NCBI RefSeq assembly: GCF_009834225.1
Contig: NZ_CP047176.1
Span: 186,001-250,000, forward strand
DNA from: Rathayibacter sp. VKM Ac-2759
GTDB taxonomy: Bacteria > Actinomycetota > Actinomycetes > Actinomycetales > Microbacteriaceae
DNA: 64,000 nt
Direction: 5' to 3'
The translations under genes were made by a program, and so were the position numbers. The notes beneath the pieces are model-generated. The model was given only the letters and a program-made list of their open reading frames with translations. It made no database searches and was not told the origin of the DNA. This document shows positions 1 to 6,914 of this stretch, in pieces (within the stretch, counting starts at the first letter, position 1; the number at the start of each line of letters is the position of its first letter).

Positions 1-347
1 TGACCGCGCTCGTCGAGTCGCTCACCGGCCCCCAGGCCGACACCTTCGGCTTCGCGCGCGAGGCGACGGCGACCGCCGCGGAGGGGGTCGATCTGATCGG
101 CATCGCCTCCTACGACGCCGAGACGCCCGAGGGCGCGTTCGGCACGCTGTCGTTCCAGACGCCGGTCGATGCGACGGAGTTCCCCGACGCCGGCGCCGAC
201 GCGTTCTGCTTCGAGGTGTCGTTCGCGGCCGCCGGACCGGTCGCGAACGACGACTCCGGCGACGGCGTCGTCAGGGCGATCGACTGCCCGCCCGACGCGA
301 CCGCGATCACTCCGCCGCCCGCGGAGGGCGAGAGCTCGACGCCCTAG
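1..347 (+). CDS. C-terminal part of a secreted-type hypothetical protein (5' end outside window)
   Basis: The reading frame is open from the first base and ends with TAG at 345-347, giving at least 114 residues. The visible part has two cysteines (in AFCFEV and AIDCPP), many Thr/Ser/Ala/Asp residues and an unstructured Pro/Ser tail ending ESSTP. This composition is typical of exported actinobacterial proteins or lipoproteins, but the signal peptide would lie upstream of the window. No family is recognised. Its stop overlaps the stop of the convergent hydrolase gene by 4 bp, so there is no room for an intergenic terminator. Calling it secreted is inference from composition only. Confidence 0.55.
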   Translation, partial: TALVESLTGPQADTFGFAREATATAAEGVDLIGIASYDAETPEGAFGTLSFQTPVDATEFPDAGADAFCFEVSFAAAGPVANDDSGDGVVRAIDCPPDATAITPPPAEGESSTP

Positions 348-1024
348 GCCGAGACCGCCTTCACGACGGCCTTGAGCGTCCCCTGGTCGCCCAGGATGCG
401 GAAGTGCCCGCCCGTCTCGATCCGCACGTTCGTCGCGCCCTCGAGCCTGCTGCCCTCGGGGATGTGCGGATCGAAGAGCCCGTAGACCGAGGTGATGCGC
501 GCGTTCGCCTCGAGCCGGCCCGAGAGCAGCAGGGTCGTCGCGTCGCGCGGCGAGAACGACCGGAGGCTCTTCAGCGGCAGGTAGGCGGCGTACCGGGAGC
601 CGCCGAACGGCGTCGACACCGCGACCATCCGGTCGACGCGGCCCTCGGGGTCGAGCTCGGTCATCACGTACTTGCCGATCAGCCCGCCCTTGCTGTGCGC
701 GACCACGACGACATCGCGCAGGTCGTGCTCGGCGAGGTAGGCGGCGACGTCCTCGGCCGTCCGCACCACCGGGCGGCCGTTGCGCCCGAGGCTCGTGAGC
801 ACGTGCAGCGGGTGGCCGTGCTCGTGCAGGGGATCGATGATCGGGCGGAGGAAGGACCACGTCTCCCAGATCCCCGGCAGCACCAGGATCGGCCGCAGGT
901 CTCCCGAGAGGTAGTCGTCGGGCGCGCGGCGCGAGAGGAACCCGCGCACCTGCCAGGCGATCGCGTAGGCGTAGTCCTCGGCCCACCAGACGGCGTCGCG
1001 GAGCAGGTCCTTCACGCGCGTCAT
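344..1024 (-). CDS. alpha/beta hydrolase, lipase/PGAP1-like
   Basis: The protein has 226 residues and an alpha/beta-hydrolase layout. A strand and oxyanion loop ILVLPGIWETW (about 46-56) is followed by the nucleophile elbow VVAHSKGG (Ser111), an acid in GLFDPH (Asp185) and a histidine in GGHFRI (His207). AHSKGG in place of GHSxG resembles class 2 lipases and PGAP1-like esterases. There is no signal peptide; the N-terminus is Trp/Tyr rich. The ATG overlaps the TGA of the upstream hydrolase (ATGA), so the two are translationally coupled and may act in one process. The substrate, probably an acyl ester, cannot be read from the sequence. Confidence 0.8.
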   Translation of the reverse strand: MTRVKDLLRDAVWWAEDYAYAIAWQVRGFLSRRAPDDYLSGDLRPILVLPGIWETWSFLRPIIDPLHEHGHPLHVLTSLGRNGRPVVRTAEDVAAYLAEHDLRDVVVVAHSKGGLIGKYVMTELDPEGRVDRMVAVSTPFGGSRYAAYLPLKSLRSFSPRDATTLLLSGRLEANARITSVYGLFDPHIPEGSRLEGATNVRIETGGHFRILGDQGTLKAVVKAVSA

Positions 1025-1797
1025 CGGACGACCGCCCCCTCGAGGTCGTCGGCGAAGCGGCCGAGCGCGCGGGCGAGCGGCTCGGCCTCCGTCCGCGGCA
1101 CGACGTGGCGGGAGGAGCGCATCTCGAGCAGGCGGCCGTCGGCGGCGTGCGCGACGAGGCGCTCGCACCAGTCGCGGGTGCCGACCGGGTCGTCGTGACC
1201 GCGGACGACGAGCACGGGCCGGGTGACGGCGGCGAGGCGCCGCTGGATCGGGTAGTGCAGCATCTCGGGCAGCTGCCTCAGGTACCAGCGGACGCCTCCG
1301 CGCACGTAGTCGGCGAAGACGAGCAGATCGACGGGCAGCGGCTCGCCGAGCGTGTCGCGGGCGAGCGCCAGCCCCTGCTGCAGCGCTGTGGGACGCTCCG
1401 GGTCGACGACCGGGCCGATGAGGACCACTCCGTCGACGAGCTCGGGCGAGCGGACCGCGAGCTCGACGGCGACCTGGCTGCCCATCGAGTGCCCGACGAC
1501 GATCGCGCTCGGGACGCCGCGGTCTTCCAGCACCCGCGCGAGGAGGCGGGCGTGATCGGCGATGCCGACCCGCTGCCGAGGCATCCGGTTGGAGCCGAAT
1601 CCGGCGAGGTCGACCGCGATCACGCGGCCGTGCTCGCGGAGGTGCACGGCGAGCTGCGAGAACGTGTGGTGCGACATCCCGATCCCGTGGATCAGCAGGA
1701 AGGTGCGACGGGCGTCGGAGCGGCCGGTGGCGTAGGAGCGCAGCTCGACCCCGTCGATCACATGGCGCACGGAGGGATCGCGTCGGGGGAGGGGCAT
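1021..1797 (-). CDS. alpha/beta hydrolase fold protein
   Basis: This 258-residue single-domain alpha/beta hydrolase has the oxyanion motif LLIHGIGMS (about 34-42), nucleophile GHSMGS (Ser104), acid in RGHDDPV (Asp202/203) and histidine in SSRHVV (His231), a complete catalytic triad. The family includes esterases, C-C hydrolases and haloperoxidase-like enzymes; the precise substrate is unknown. It is the first gene of a two-gene operon with the overlapping downstream hydrolase. Upstream on the minus strand a TAGCCT box lies 6 nt before the ATG, which suggests a leaderless transcript and supports this start. Confidence 0.85.
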   Translation of the reverse strand: MPLPRRDPSVRHVIDGVELRSYATGRSDARRTFLLIHGIGMSHHTFSQLAVHLREHGRVIAVDLAGFGSNRMPRQRVGIADHARLLARVLEDRGVPSAIVVGHSMGSQVAVELAVRSPELVDGVVLIGPVVDPERPTALQQGLALARDTLGEPLPVDLLVFADYVRGGVRWYLRQLPEMLHYPIQRRLAAVTRPVLVVRGHDDPVGTRDWCERLVAHAADGRLLEMRSSRHVVPRTEAEPLARALGRFADDLEGAVVR

Positions 1798-1873
1798 GGC
1801 CCCAGGCTAGGGACCGGCGCTCGCGACCGCGCGGGGATGCGCCGCGGTGCGCGGGTGGGCTAGGCGGCGGGTG

Positions 1874-1911
1874 TCAAGCGCCTCCGCAGTGCGAGGAGCG
1901 CTGCCTAGCCT
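1874..1911 (+). promoter_or_regulatory. promoter with TCAAGC-N26-TAGCCT layout
   Basis: TCAAGC (1874-1879) and a -10-like TAGCCT (1906-1911) are separated by exactly 26 nt. The same arrangement occurs before the genes at 6211 and 59314 and, on the minus strand, before the alcohol dehydrogenase ending at 8090. The hexamer centre would lie near -41.5, the usual place for a class II activator. The epimerase start is 43 nt downstream of the box. Confidence 0.5.
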
Positions 1912-1954
1912 CGGAGGACGGCGGCACTCGCGCCGCTCGCGGAGGGACCATCAC

Positions 1955-2971
1955 ATGCGCATCGCGATCGTCGGGGCGACCGGCAATCTGGGCACGGCAC
2001 TGCTGCGGCGGCTCCAGGGCGAGCCGTCGGTGGAGGAGATCGTCGGGGTCGCGCGCCGCGCCGCACGGCCGGAGTCGCCGGAGTACCGCGATGTCCACTG
2101 GGCCGAGGTGGACGTGGCGTCGAGCGAGGCGCCGCGGCGGCTCCGCGAGGCGTTCGCGGGGATGGATGCGGTCGTGCACCTCGCGTGGGCGCTGCAGCCG
2201 AGCCACGACGAGCCGTTCCAGCGGCTGGTCGACGTCGGAGGCACCGCCGCGGTGCTCGAGGCCGCTGCGGCGGCGGGAGTGGGCCAGGTGGCCGTCGCGT
2301 CCTCGGTCGGCGCCTACAGCGCGGCGCCGAAGACGATCCGCGTCGACGAGAGCTGGCCGACCGGAGGGCTGCACACCTCGACCTACAGCCGGCACAAGGC
2401 CGCCAACGAGCGCGCGCTCGACGCGTTCGAGGCGGCGCATCCGGAGGTGGTCGTCACCCGGCTGCGCCCGGGCCTGGTCTTCCAGCGCGGGGCGGCGACC
2501 GAGATCGCGGGGCTGTTCGCCGGGCCGCGGTACCCGACGCGCTGGCTGAGGGCGCTGAAGCCTCCGGTGCTGCCGCTGCCGAAGAGCCTGATCTTCCAGG
2601 GCGTGCACGCCGACGACGTGGCCGACGCCTTCTGGCGGGTTCTCGACCAGCGCGCCGGCGGGGCGTTCAACGTCGCCGCGGAGCCGGTGCTCACTCCGCA
2701 GCGCCTCGCCGACGCGTTCGGCGCACGCCTGGTGACGGTGCCCTTCGGTCTTCTGCGGTCGATCGTGACCGCGACCTGGCACCTCCGCCTCCAGCGCACC
2801 GACGCGGGCTGGCTGGACATCGCGGGCAACGTCCCGGTGATGTCGACGGAGCGGGCGCGGACCGTCCTCGGCTGGGAGCCGACCGTCACCGCGGAGGAGG
2901 CGCTCGCCGAGCTGGTCGCCGGGCTGGGCGACCGCGCCACCGTCGCGGGCTCGCCGCCGCTGCGCGGCTGA
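1955..2971 (+). CDS. NAD-dependent epimerase/dehydratase (extended SDR)
   Basis: The protein has 338 residues and opens with a Rossmann motif MRIAIVGATGNLG (GxxGxxG, residues 7-13). The extended-SDR catalytic segment is seen as SSVGAY and, further on, YSRHKA (YxxxK). Such enzymes act on nucleotide sugars or related carbonyls with bound NAD(P); the substrate is not evident. The start is chosen at the ATG preceded by GGAGGGA (1941-1947); an in-frame extension to 1847 lacks support. It is a single gene behind a TCAAGC-type promoter and ends at a strong bidirectional terminator shared with the convergent oxidoreductase. Confidence 0.85.
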   Translation: MRIAIVGATGNLGTALLRRLQGEPSVEEIVGVARRAARPESPEYRDVHWAEVDVASSEAPRRLREAFAGMDAVVHLAWALQPSHDEPFQRLVDVGGTAAVLEAAAAAGVGQVAVASSVGAYSAAPKTIRVDESWPTGGLHTSTYSRHKAANERALDAFEAAHPEVVVTRLRPGLVFQRGAATEIAGLFAGPRYPTRWLRALKPPVLPLPKSLIFQGVHADDVADAFWRVLDQRAGGAFNVAAEPVLTPQRLADAFGARLVTVPFGLLRSIVTATWHLRLQRTDAGWLDIAGNVPVMSTERARTVLGWEPTVTAEEALAELVAGLGDRATVAGSPPLRG

Positions 2972-2984
2972 GGGACCCGAAGCC

Positions 2985-3050
2985 GAGGGAACCCCGAACC
3001 GTCGAGGGAGCCGGCCTTCTCAGGCGGCGTCGACGGTCCGGGGTTCCCTC
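2985..3050. terminator. bidirectional hairpin, member of a dispersed repeat family
   Basis: Arms at 2985-3005 and 3030-3050 pair over 21 bp with one mismatch (left arm begins GAGGGAACCCCGAACCGTCG). The hairpin lies between convergent genes ending at 2971 and 3059. The same arm sequence recurs at 36674-36739, also between convergent genes. There is no U-tract, as is common in high-GC actinobacteria. Confidence 0.8.
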
Positions 3051-3058
3051 GCGGGCGG

Positions 3059-4078
3059 TCAGGCCTCGTCGGAGACGCGGATGAGGACCTTGCCGGTCAC
3101 GCCCGCCTCGACGGCGTCGTGGGCGGCCGCGGTCTCCTCGAGGGGGAACCAGGTGAGCGGCAGGCCGGCGGACTCGCCGACGGGCAGAGCGCCGTCCTCG
3201 AGGGCGGCGGTGATGTCCTCCGCGGCGGCCTGCAGGGCCTCGTCGCCGACCGTGTAGAGCAGCAGCCCCTGCCAGCGAGCGTTCTTCGCGAAGCTCGCGA
3301 CGATCGGGACCGAGAAGTCGTCTCCGTTGTTGTTCGCGTAGTAGCCGATGCTGCCGTGGTTCGCGAGCACCTCCACGTCGAGCGCCGCGTTCTGCGCGGG
3401 CGCGACCTCGACGATCTGCTCGACGCCCTCGGGCGCGATCTCGAGGATCCGCGCGGCGAGCGCCTCGTCGGGGTACTGCAGGACGTGGTGCGCGCCGGCC
3501 GCCGTGGCGAGCGCGGCCTTGCCGTCGCTGCTGACGGTGGCGATCACGGTCGCCCCGGCCCAGGCCGCGAGCTGGATGGCCGCGTGCCCGACGGCTCCCG
3601 CACCGCCCTGCACGAGGACGGTGCGGCCCGCGAGCGCGCCGGGCGACAGGCGCGCGGGCCCGTGCTCGTGCACGGTCAGCGCCCGGTGGGCGGTCATCGC
3701 GGGGACTCCGAGGCTCGCGCCCAGGTCGAAGCCCACGCCGTCCGGCAGGCGGACGACGCGGTTCGCGGGCAGCACGGTCCACTGCTGCGCGGTGCCCGTG
3801 GGCCGGCGGTGAGCGGCGAGGTGCACCCAGACGCGGTCGCCCACGGCCAGGCCGTCGACGCCGTCGCCGAGCGCGTCGACGACTCCTGCGCCGTCCTGGT
3901 TCGGCACGACCTCGTCGAAGGCCAGGTCGCCTCCCGCGCGCGCCTTCCAGTCGGTGGGGTTCACACCGGAGGCGACCACGCGCACGCGCACCTCACCGGC
4001 CCCGGGGTCGGCCGGTTCGCGGTCGACGAGCGAGAGGACGGAGGAGGCGCCGGTGGAGGAGTAGACGATCGATCTCAT
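3059..4078 (-). CDS. zinc-independent quinone oxidoreductase (MDR superfamily)
   Basis: This 339-residue MDR protein has an N-terminal GroES-like domain (DREPADPGAGEVRVRV; SGVNPTDWK near 50) and a Rossmann cofactor motif VLVQGGAGAVGHAA (about 147-160). It lacks the zinc-binding cysteines of alcohol dehydrogenases, which fits the QOR/zeta-crystallin branch that reduces quinones or enones with NADPH. The start MRSIVYSSTG is chosen because the QOR family begins exactly there; the 24 residues upstream are low-complexity read-through. It stands alone between the bidirectional hairpin and the stress-type operon. Confidence 0.85.
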   Translation of the reverse strand: MRSIVYSSTGASSVLSLVDREPADPGAGEVRVRVVASGVNPTDWKARAGGDLAFDEVVPNQDGAGVVDALGDGVDGLAVGDRVWVHLAAHRRPTGTAQQWTVLPANRVVRLPDGVGFDLGASLGVPAMTAHRALTVHEHGPARLSPGALAGRTVLVQGGAGAVGHAAIQLAAWAGATVIATVSSDGKAALATAAGAHHVLQYPDEALAARILEIAPEGVEQIVEVAPAQNAALDVEVLANHGSIGYYANNNGDDFSVPIVASFAKNARWQGLLLYTVGDEALQAAAEDITAALEDGALPVGESAGLPLTWFPLEETAAAHDAVEAGVTGKVLIRVSDEA

Positions 4079-4171
4079 ACGGGTGGCAAGAGCGTCCGGG
4101 CCGGAGGTATTCCCGGGAGACGACGACGGGCGGCGGACCCGGAGGTCCACCGCCCGTCGATCGAGCGCAGG

Positions 4172-4774
4172 CTAGGCCTGCCCGTTCTCCTGCACCGCGT
4201 GCTTGGCCTCGCGGGCCGAGTCCTTGACGTCGTCGGTGGCGGACGCTCCCGCCTCCTTGACGTTCTGCGCGGCGTCGGTCGCGGTCTCCTTGACCGAGGC
4301 GAAGGCCTGCTGGGCGGGCTCGCGGAGCTCGCCTGCGGCCTCCTTCGCGGCGTCCGTGACCTTGTCGACGACGGGCTGAGCCGTCTCCTTGACCTTCGAC
4401 GCGGCCTGCTTCTCGGCGCTCGAGGCCGGGATCAGCGACGCGATGAGCATGCCCGCACCGAGCGCGATCAGGCCGACCGCGAGCGGGTTGCCCTCGGCCT
4501 TGCCCTTGACCGATCCGGCCGCGCCCTTGACGGAGTCGGCGCCTCCCGAGACGGAGTCGCCCGCGTCGTGCGCGGCGCCCATCACGCGGTCGCGGACGGA
4601 GCCGACGGCCGACTTCACCTTGTCGGTCTGGCGCTGCGCGATGGCGCTGGGGCTGACCTTCTCGGCGAGGGCGTCGACGTCTCCGCCGAGCTCGAGGCGG
4701 GTCCGCTCGATCTCGGCCCGGATCTCCTCCGGTGTCTTGTTCGAGTAGTCAGTGCTTGCTGCGTCGTACGTCAT
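4172..4774 (-). CDS. DUF3618 domain protein
   Basis: This 200-residue protein has an N-terminal DUF3618 motif (TPEEIRAEIERTRLELGGDV, about 14-33), one hydrophobic segment (AVGLIALGAGMLIASLIP, about 98-116) and a long charged helical tail of alternating Lys/Glu/Ala (KVKETAQPVVDKVTDAAKEA and similar), resembling LEA or apolipoprotein amphipathic helices. DUF3618 proteins are membrane-anchored actinobacterial proteins of unknown role, usually next to a phage-holin-superfamily gene, as here: its ATG overlaps the holin-like stop (ATGA). It is the third gene of a coupled operon. An envelope or stress role is inferred from context only. Confidence 0.85.
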   Translation of the reverse strand: MTYDAASTDYSNKTPEEIRAEIERTRLELGGDVDALAEKVSPSAIAQRQTDKVKSAVGSVRDRVMGAAHDAGDSVSGGADSVKGAAGSVKGKAEGNPLAVGLIALGAGMLIASLIPASSAEKQAASKVKETAQPVVDKVTDAAKEAAGELREPAQQAFASVKETATDAAQNVKEAGASATDDVKDSAREAKHAVQENGQA

Positions 4775-5214
4775 CGTCCTGCCCCGTTCGGCTTGAGGGT
4801 TTCGGGAATCTTCTTGAGGGAGTCGACCGTCTCCGGGGCCCCGTCGATGGTCTTCAGGCTCTTGCGCCCGACGGAGTACAGGATCGCGGCGACGATGCCC
4901 CAGATGACGGCGACGACGACCCCGGACCAGCCGTTGCCGATCAGGGTGCCGAGCGCCCACCAGAGGGCGATCGAGAGGAACAGCACGGCCATGATCGCCG
5001 CGTAGCCCGCTCCACCGAGCAGGCCCGCGCCCTTGCCCGCCTTGCCGGCGGACTCCTTGAGCTCGGCCTTGGCGAGGGCCATCTCCTGGCGGATCAGGGT
5101 CGACAGGTCGCGCGAGACCTCGCCGAGCAGATCGCCGAGCGAGGTGCTGCCGGCGCGCTGGTCGGGGGTGGGCTCGCCGAACCCGGCGCGATGCGCTCCG
5201 GAGGAGTCGGTCAC
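4771..5214 (-). CDS. phage-holin-superfamily (Phage_holin_3_6/DUF1469) membrane protein
   Basis: The 147-residue protein has an N-terminal helix with the family pattern LGDLLGEVSRDLSTLIRQEM and KAELKESAGK, then two membrane segments (GYAAIMAVLFLSIALWWALG and VVVAVIWGIVAAILYSVG) and a short cytoplasmic tail. Despite the family name, such proteins are chromosomal in actinobacteria and no phage genes are present here. The start is GTG, overlapping the upstream stop (GTGA), and its own stop overlaps the DUF3618 start. The order LEA-like, holin-like, DUF3618 is a familiar actinobacterial trio. Confidence 0.85.
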   Translation of the reverse strand: MTDSSGAHRAGFGEPTPDQRAGSTSLGDLLGEVSRDLSTLIRQEMALAKAELKESAGKAGKGAGLLGGAGYAAIMAVLFLSIALWWALGTLIGNGWSGVVVAVIWGIVAAILYSVGRKSLKTIDGAPETVDSLKKIPETLKPNGAGR

Positions 5215-6002
5215 GGTCGCGTTCCCGTCGGGAAGGAGTCGTAGCCGGCCGAGGTCGGCGGCACGCTCAGCGGGTCGGCGATCGGCTCGGTGGGGAGGTG
5301 GTCGGCACGGGTCGTGCCGTAGGTCGACGCGGCGGGGGCGGCGAACTCGGGGCCGGAGGTGTCGCTCGCGGCCTCCTTCTCGTCCTTCGCCTCGGCCGTG
5401 AGGGCGCGCACCAGGCGGCCGGCGACGAGGCCGGTCGCGGCGGCGATCAGGATGAACGCACCCGGGCGGCGGCGGGCGAACGACTTCACGTCCTCCAGCA
5501 GCTCGGCGGGCTCGCGGTCCTCGAGCCAGGTGGCGACGCCCTGAGCGCGGCCGGCGAGGTTCGAGACGAGGTTCGCGGCCATGTTGTCCTGGCCGCCCTC
5601 TCCGTTCGCGAGCGCGGTGAGGTCGTCGCTGAAGGCGCGGGCGCCCTTGGCGGCGTTGTCCTTCTGGGCGTGGGCCTGCTCGGTGAGCTGGCCGCGGCTC
5701 TGGTCGAGGAGGTCCTTGACCTGGGTCTTGGCCTCCTGAGCGACGTTCGCCGCCTCCTCCTTGCCCGTGGCGACGACGTCGCCCGCGGCCTGCTTGGCGT
5801 CGCCGGCGACGGAGGTGGCCTGCTCCTTGGCAGCGCCCGCCTGCTCCTTCGCGGCGTCGACGGTGCTCGACGAGCCGGAGCCCGACGAGCCGGAGCCCGG
5901 CGTGGAGTGAGCAGTGGTGGTGGTGTCGGAGGTCGTGTCGGTCGCGGCGAAGTTCGCAGCGCCGTCTCCGAAGGGGGGTGAAGCGGGATCGATGGTAGAC
6001 AT
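5211..6002 (-). CDS. LEA-like / ElaB-YqjD-type membrane-anchored protein
   Basis: The protein has 263 residues. Residues 1-50 are Ser/Thr/Gly rich. Residues 50-125 form a charged amphipathic region with repeats such as DAAKEQAGAAKEQATSVAG and EEAANVAQEAKTQVKDLLDQ, resembling LEA proteins. A membrane segment (PGAFILIAAATGLVAGRLV, about 180-198) follows RRR, the arrangement of ElaB/YqjD tail-anchored proteins, and a disordered C-terminus ends the protein. The start ATG at 6002 has a GGAAGGGA ribosome site. It heads the three-gene operon. The function is not known; membrane or envelope protection under stress is inferred. Confidence 0.7.
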   Translation of the reverse strand: MSTIDPASPPFGDGAANFAATDTTSDTTTTAHSTPGSGSSGSGSSSTVDAAKEQAGAAKEQATSVAGDAKQAAGDVVATGKEEAANVAQEAKTQVKDLLDQSRGQLTEQAHAQKDNAAKGARAFSDDLTALANGEGGQDNMAANLVSNLAGRAQGVATWLEDREPAELLEDVKSFARRRPGAFILIAAATGLVAGRLVRALTAEAKDEKEAASDTSGPEFAAPAASTYGTTRADHLPTEPIADPLSVPPTSAGYDSFPTGTRP

Positions 6003-6165
6003 CGTCGTTCCCTTCCAGGATCGAGTCGGGGGGTGGATGCGTGCCGGCGTGGCCAGTCTGCGAGGCCCCCGAAACCGTGCAAAGGCCGTAGCGCTCGCCC
6101 CTCGTCCGGGGCTACCATCACGCGCCCAGGCCACGCGGGTGGCCCGCGAGCGGGGGGAGGGGAAG

Positions 6166-6203
6166 TCAAGCCCCTGCCGGGGAGGGCAGGACCCGCCTAG
6201 CGT
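6166..6203 (+). promoter_or_regulatory. promoter with TCAAGC-N26-TAGCGT layout
   Basis: TCAAGC (6166-6171) is followed after 26 nt by TAGCGT (6198-6203). The ATG of the small lipoprotein starts 7 nt after the -10 box, so its transcript would be leaderless. Three other promoters in the window share the layout. Confidence 0.55.
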
Positions 6204-6210
6204 CGCCGGC

Positions 6211-6441
6211 ATGACTTCCCTCCGTCTCCACACGCCCGCCCGCACCGCCGGCCGTGTTCTGGGAGCGCTCGGCGCCTCCGCTCTGCTGGCCGGCCTCCTC
6301 GCCGGCTGCACGGGGGACGCGCAGACGCCGGTGCAGTCGGGCGTCGTCGAGCCGACGAGCGCCGACGACGGGTCGACCCGCACGCCGACGAACGAGCCGA
6401 CGCCGTCGGAGCCGTCCGAGACGGCCACCCCCGCGACCTGA
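6211..6441 (+). CDS. small lipoprotein
   Basis: This 76-residue protein has a clear lipoprotein signal: positively charged start, hydrophobic segment LGALGASALLAGLLAGC and lipobox LAGC (Cys33). The rest is a Pro/Thr/Ser/Glu-rich disordered peptide ending TATPAT, without domains, so it could be a surface peptide or spacer. The ATG lies 7 nt after a TAGCGT -10 box, supporting this start over any upstream in-frame codon. It is transcribed divergently from the LEA-like operon and toward csbD. The function is unknown. Confidence 0.75.
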   Translation: MTSLRLHTPARTAGRVLGALGASALLAGLLAGCTGDAQTPVQSGVVEPTSADDGSTRTPTNEPTPSEPSETATPAT

Positions 6442-6565
6442 GACCGGGCGCGAATGGTGGCACTGCGCTGACCCGCGAGCAACCCCCTCCCCGCATTCAG
6501 GGGACGAGCAGGCTGCCCTCCTACGGTCCTCGGTAAGTACCACCGATCACGAAGGAGGCACCACT

Positions 6566-6736
6566 ATGGGGCTCGATGACAAGATCAAGAACGCCGCTCA
6601 GGACATCGCCGGCAAGGCGAAGGAAGCCCTGGGCGACCACAAGAACGACGACAGCCTGAAGGCCGAGGGCCAGAAGGACCAGGCCGCGGCGTCGACCAAG
6701 AAGGTCGGCGAGGACGTCAAGGACGTCTTCAAGTAG
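6566..6736 (+). CDS. CsbD family stress protein
   Basis: The 56-residue, highly charged protein GLDDKIKNAAQDIAGKAKEA...GQKDQAAASTKKVGEDVKDV matches the small CsbD/YjbJ family, general-stress proteins in many bacteria (SigB-controlled in Bacillus). The start is fixed by a strong AAGGAGG ribosome site at 6552-6558. A possible TACGGT -10 box sits at 6532-6537. A strong hairpin follows directly. The molecular function of the family is unknown. Neighbours (DUF3618, holin-like, LEA-like, Ohr) fit a stress block. Confidence 0.9.
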   Translation: MGLDDKIKNAAQDIAGKAKEALGDHKNDDSLKAEGQKDQAAASTKKVGEDVKDVFK

Positions 6737-6744
6737 GTCTCACC

Positions 6745-6780
6745 ACGAAGGCGGCGTCCCCACGGGGGCGCCGCCTTCGT
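6745..6780 (+). terminator. intrinsic terminator after csbD
   Basis: A perfect 12-bp stem (ACGAAGGCGGCG at 6745-6756, complement at 6769-6780) starts 9 nt after the csbD stop. There is no U-tract. Confidence 0.85.
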
Positions 6781-6914
6781 CGTTCCCGGGGCGTGCTGTA
6801 CGCCGCCCTTCCCCGAGGTCGCCCCCGGTGCTGCCGGCCCTTCCTGCTACTCGACCAGCAGGATCGGGGAAGGCTTCGCGATGCGGCGCCTCCCCCGACC
6901 GTCCTCGGAGACCG

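Noticed and set aside
4771..5214. Prophage remnant suggested by the holin-family name
   Set aside because: The family is chromosomal in actinobacteria, sits in a stress-type operon and no other phage gene is present.
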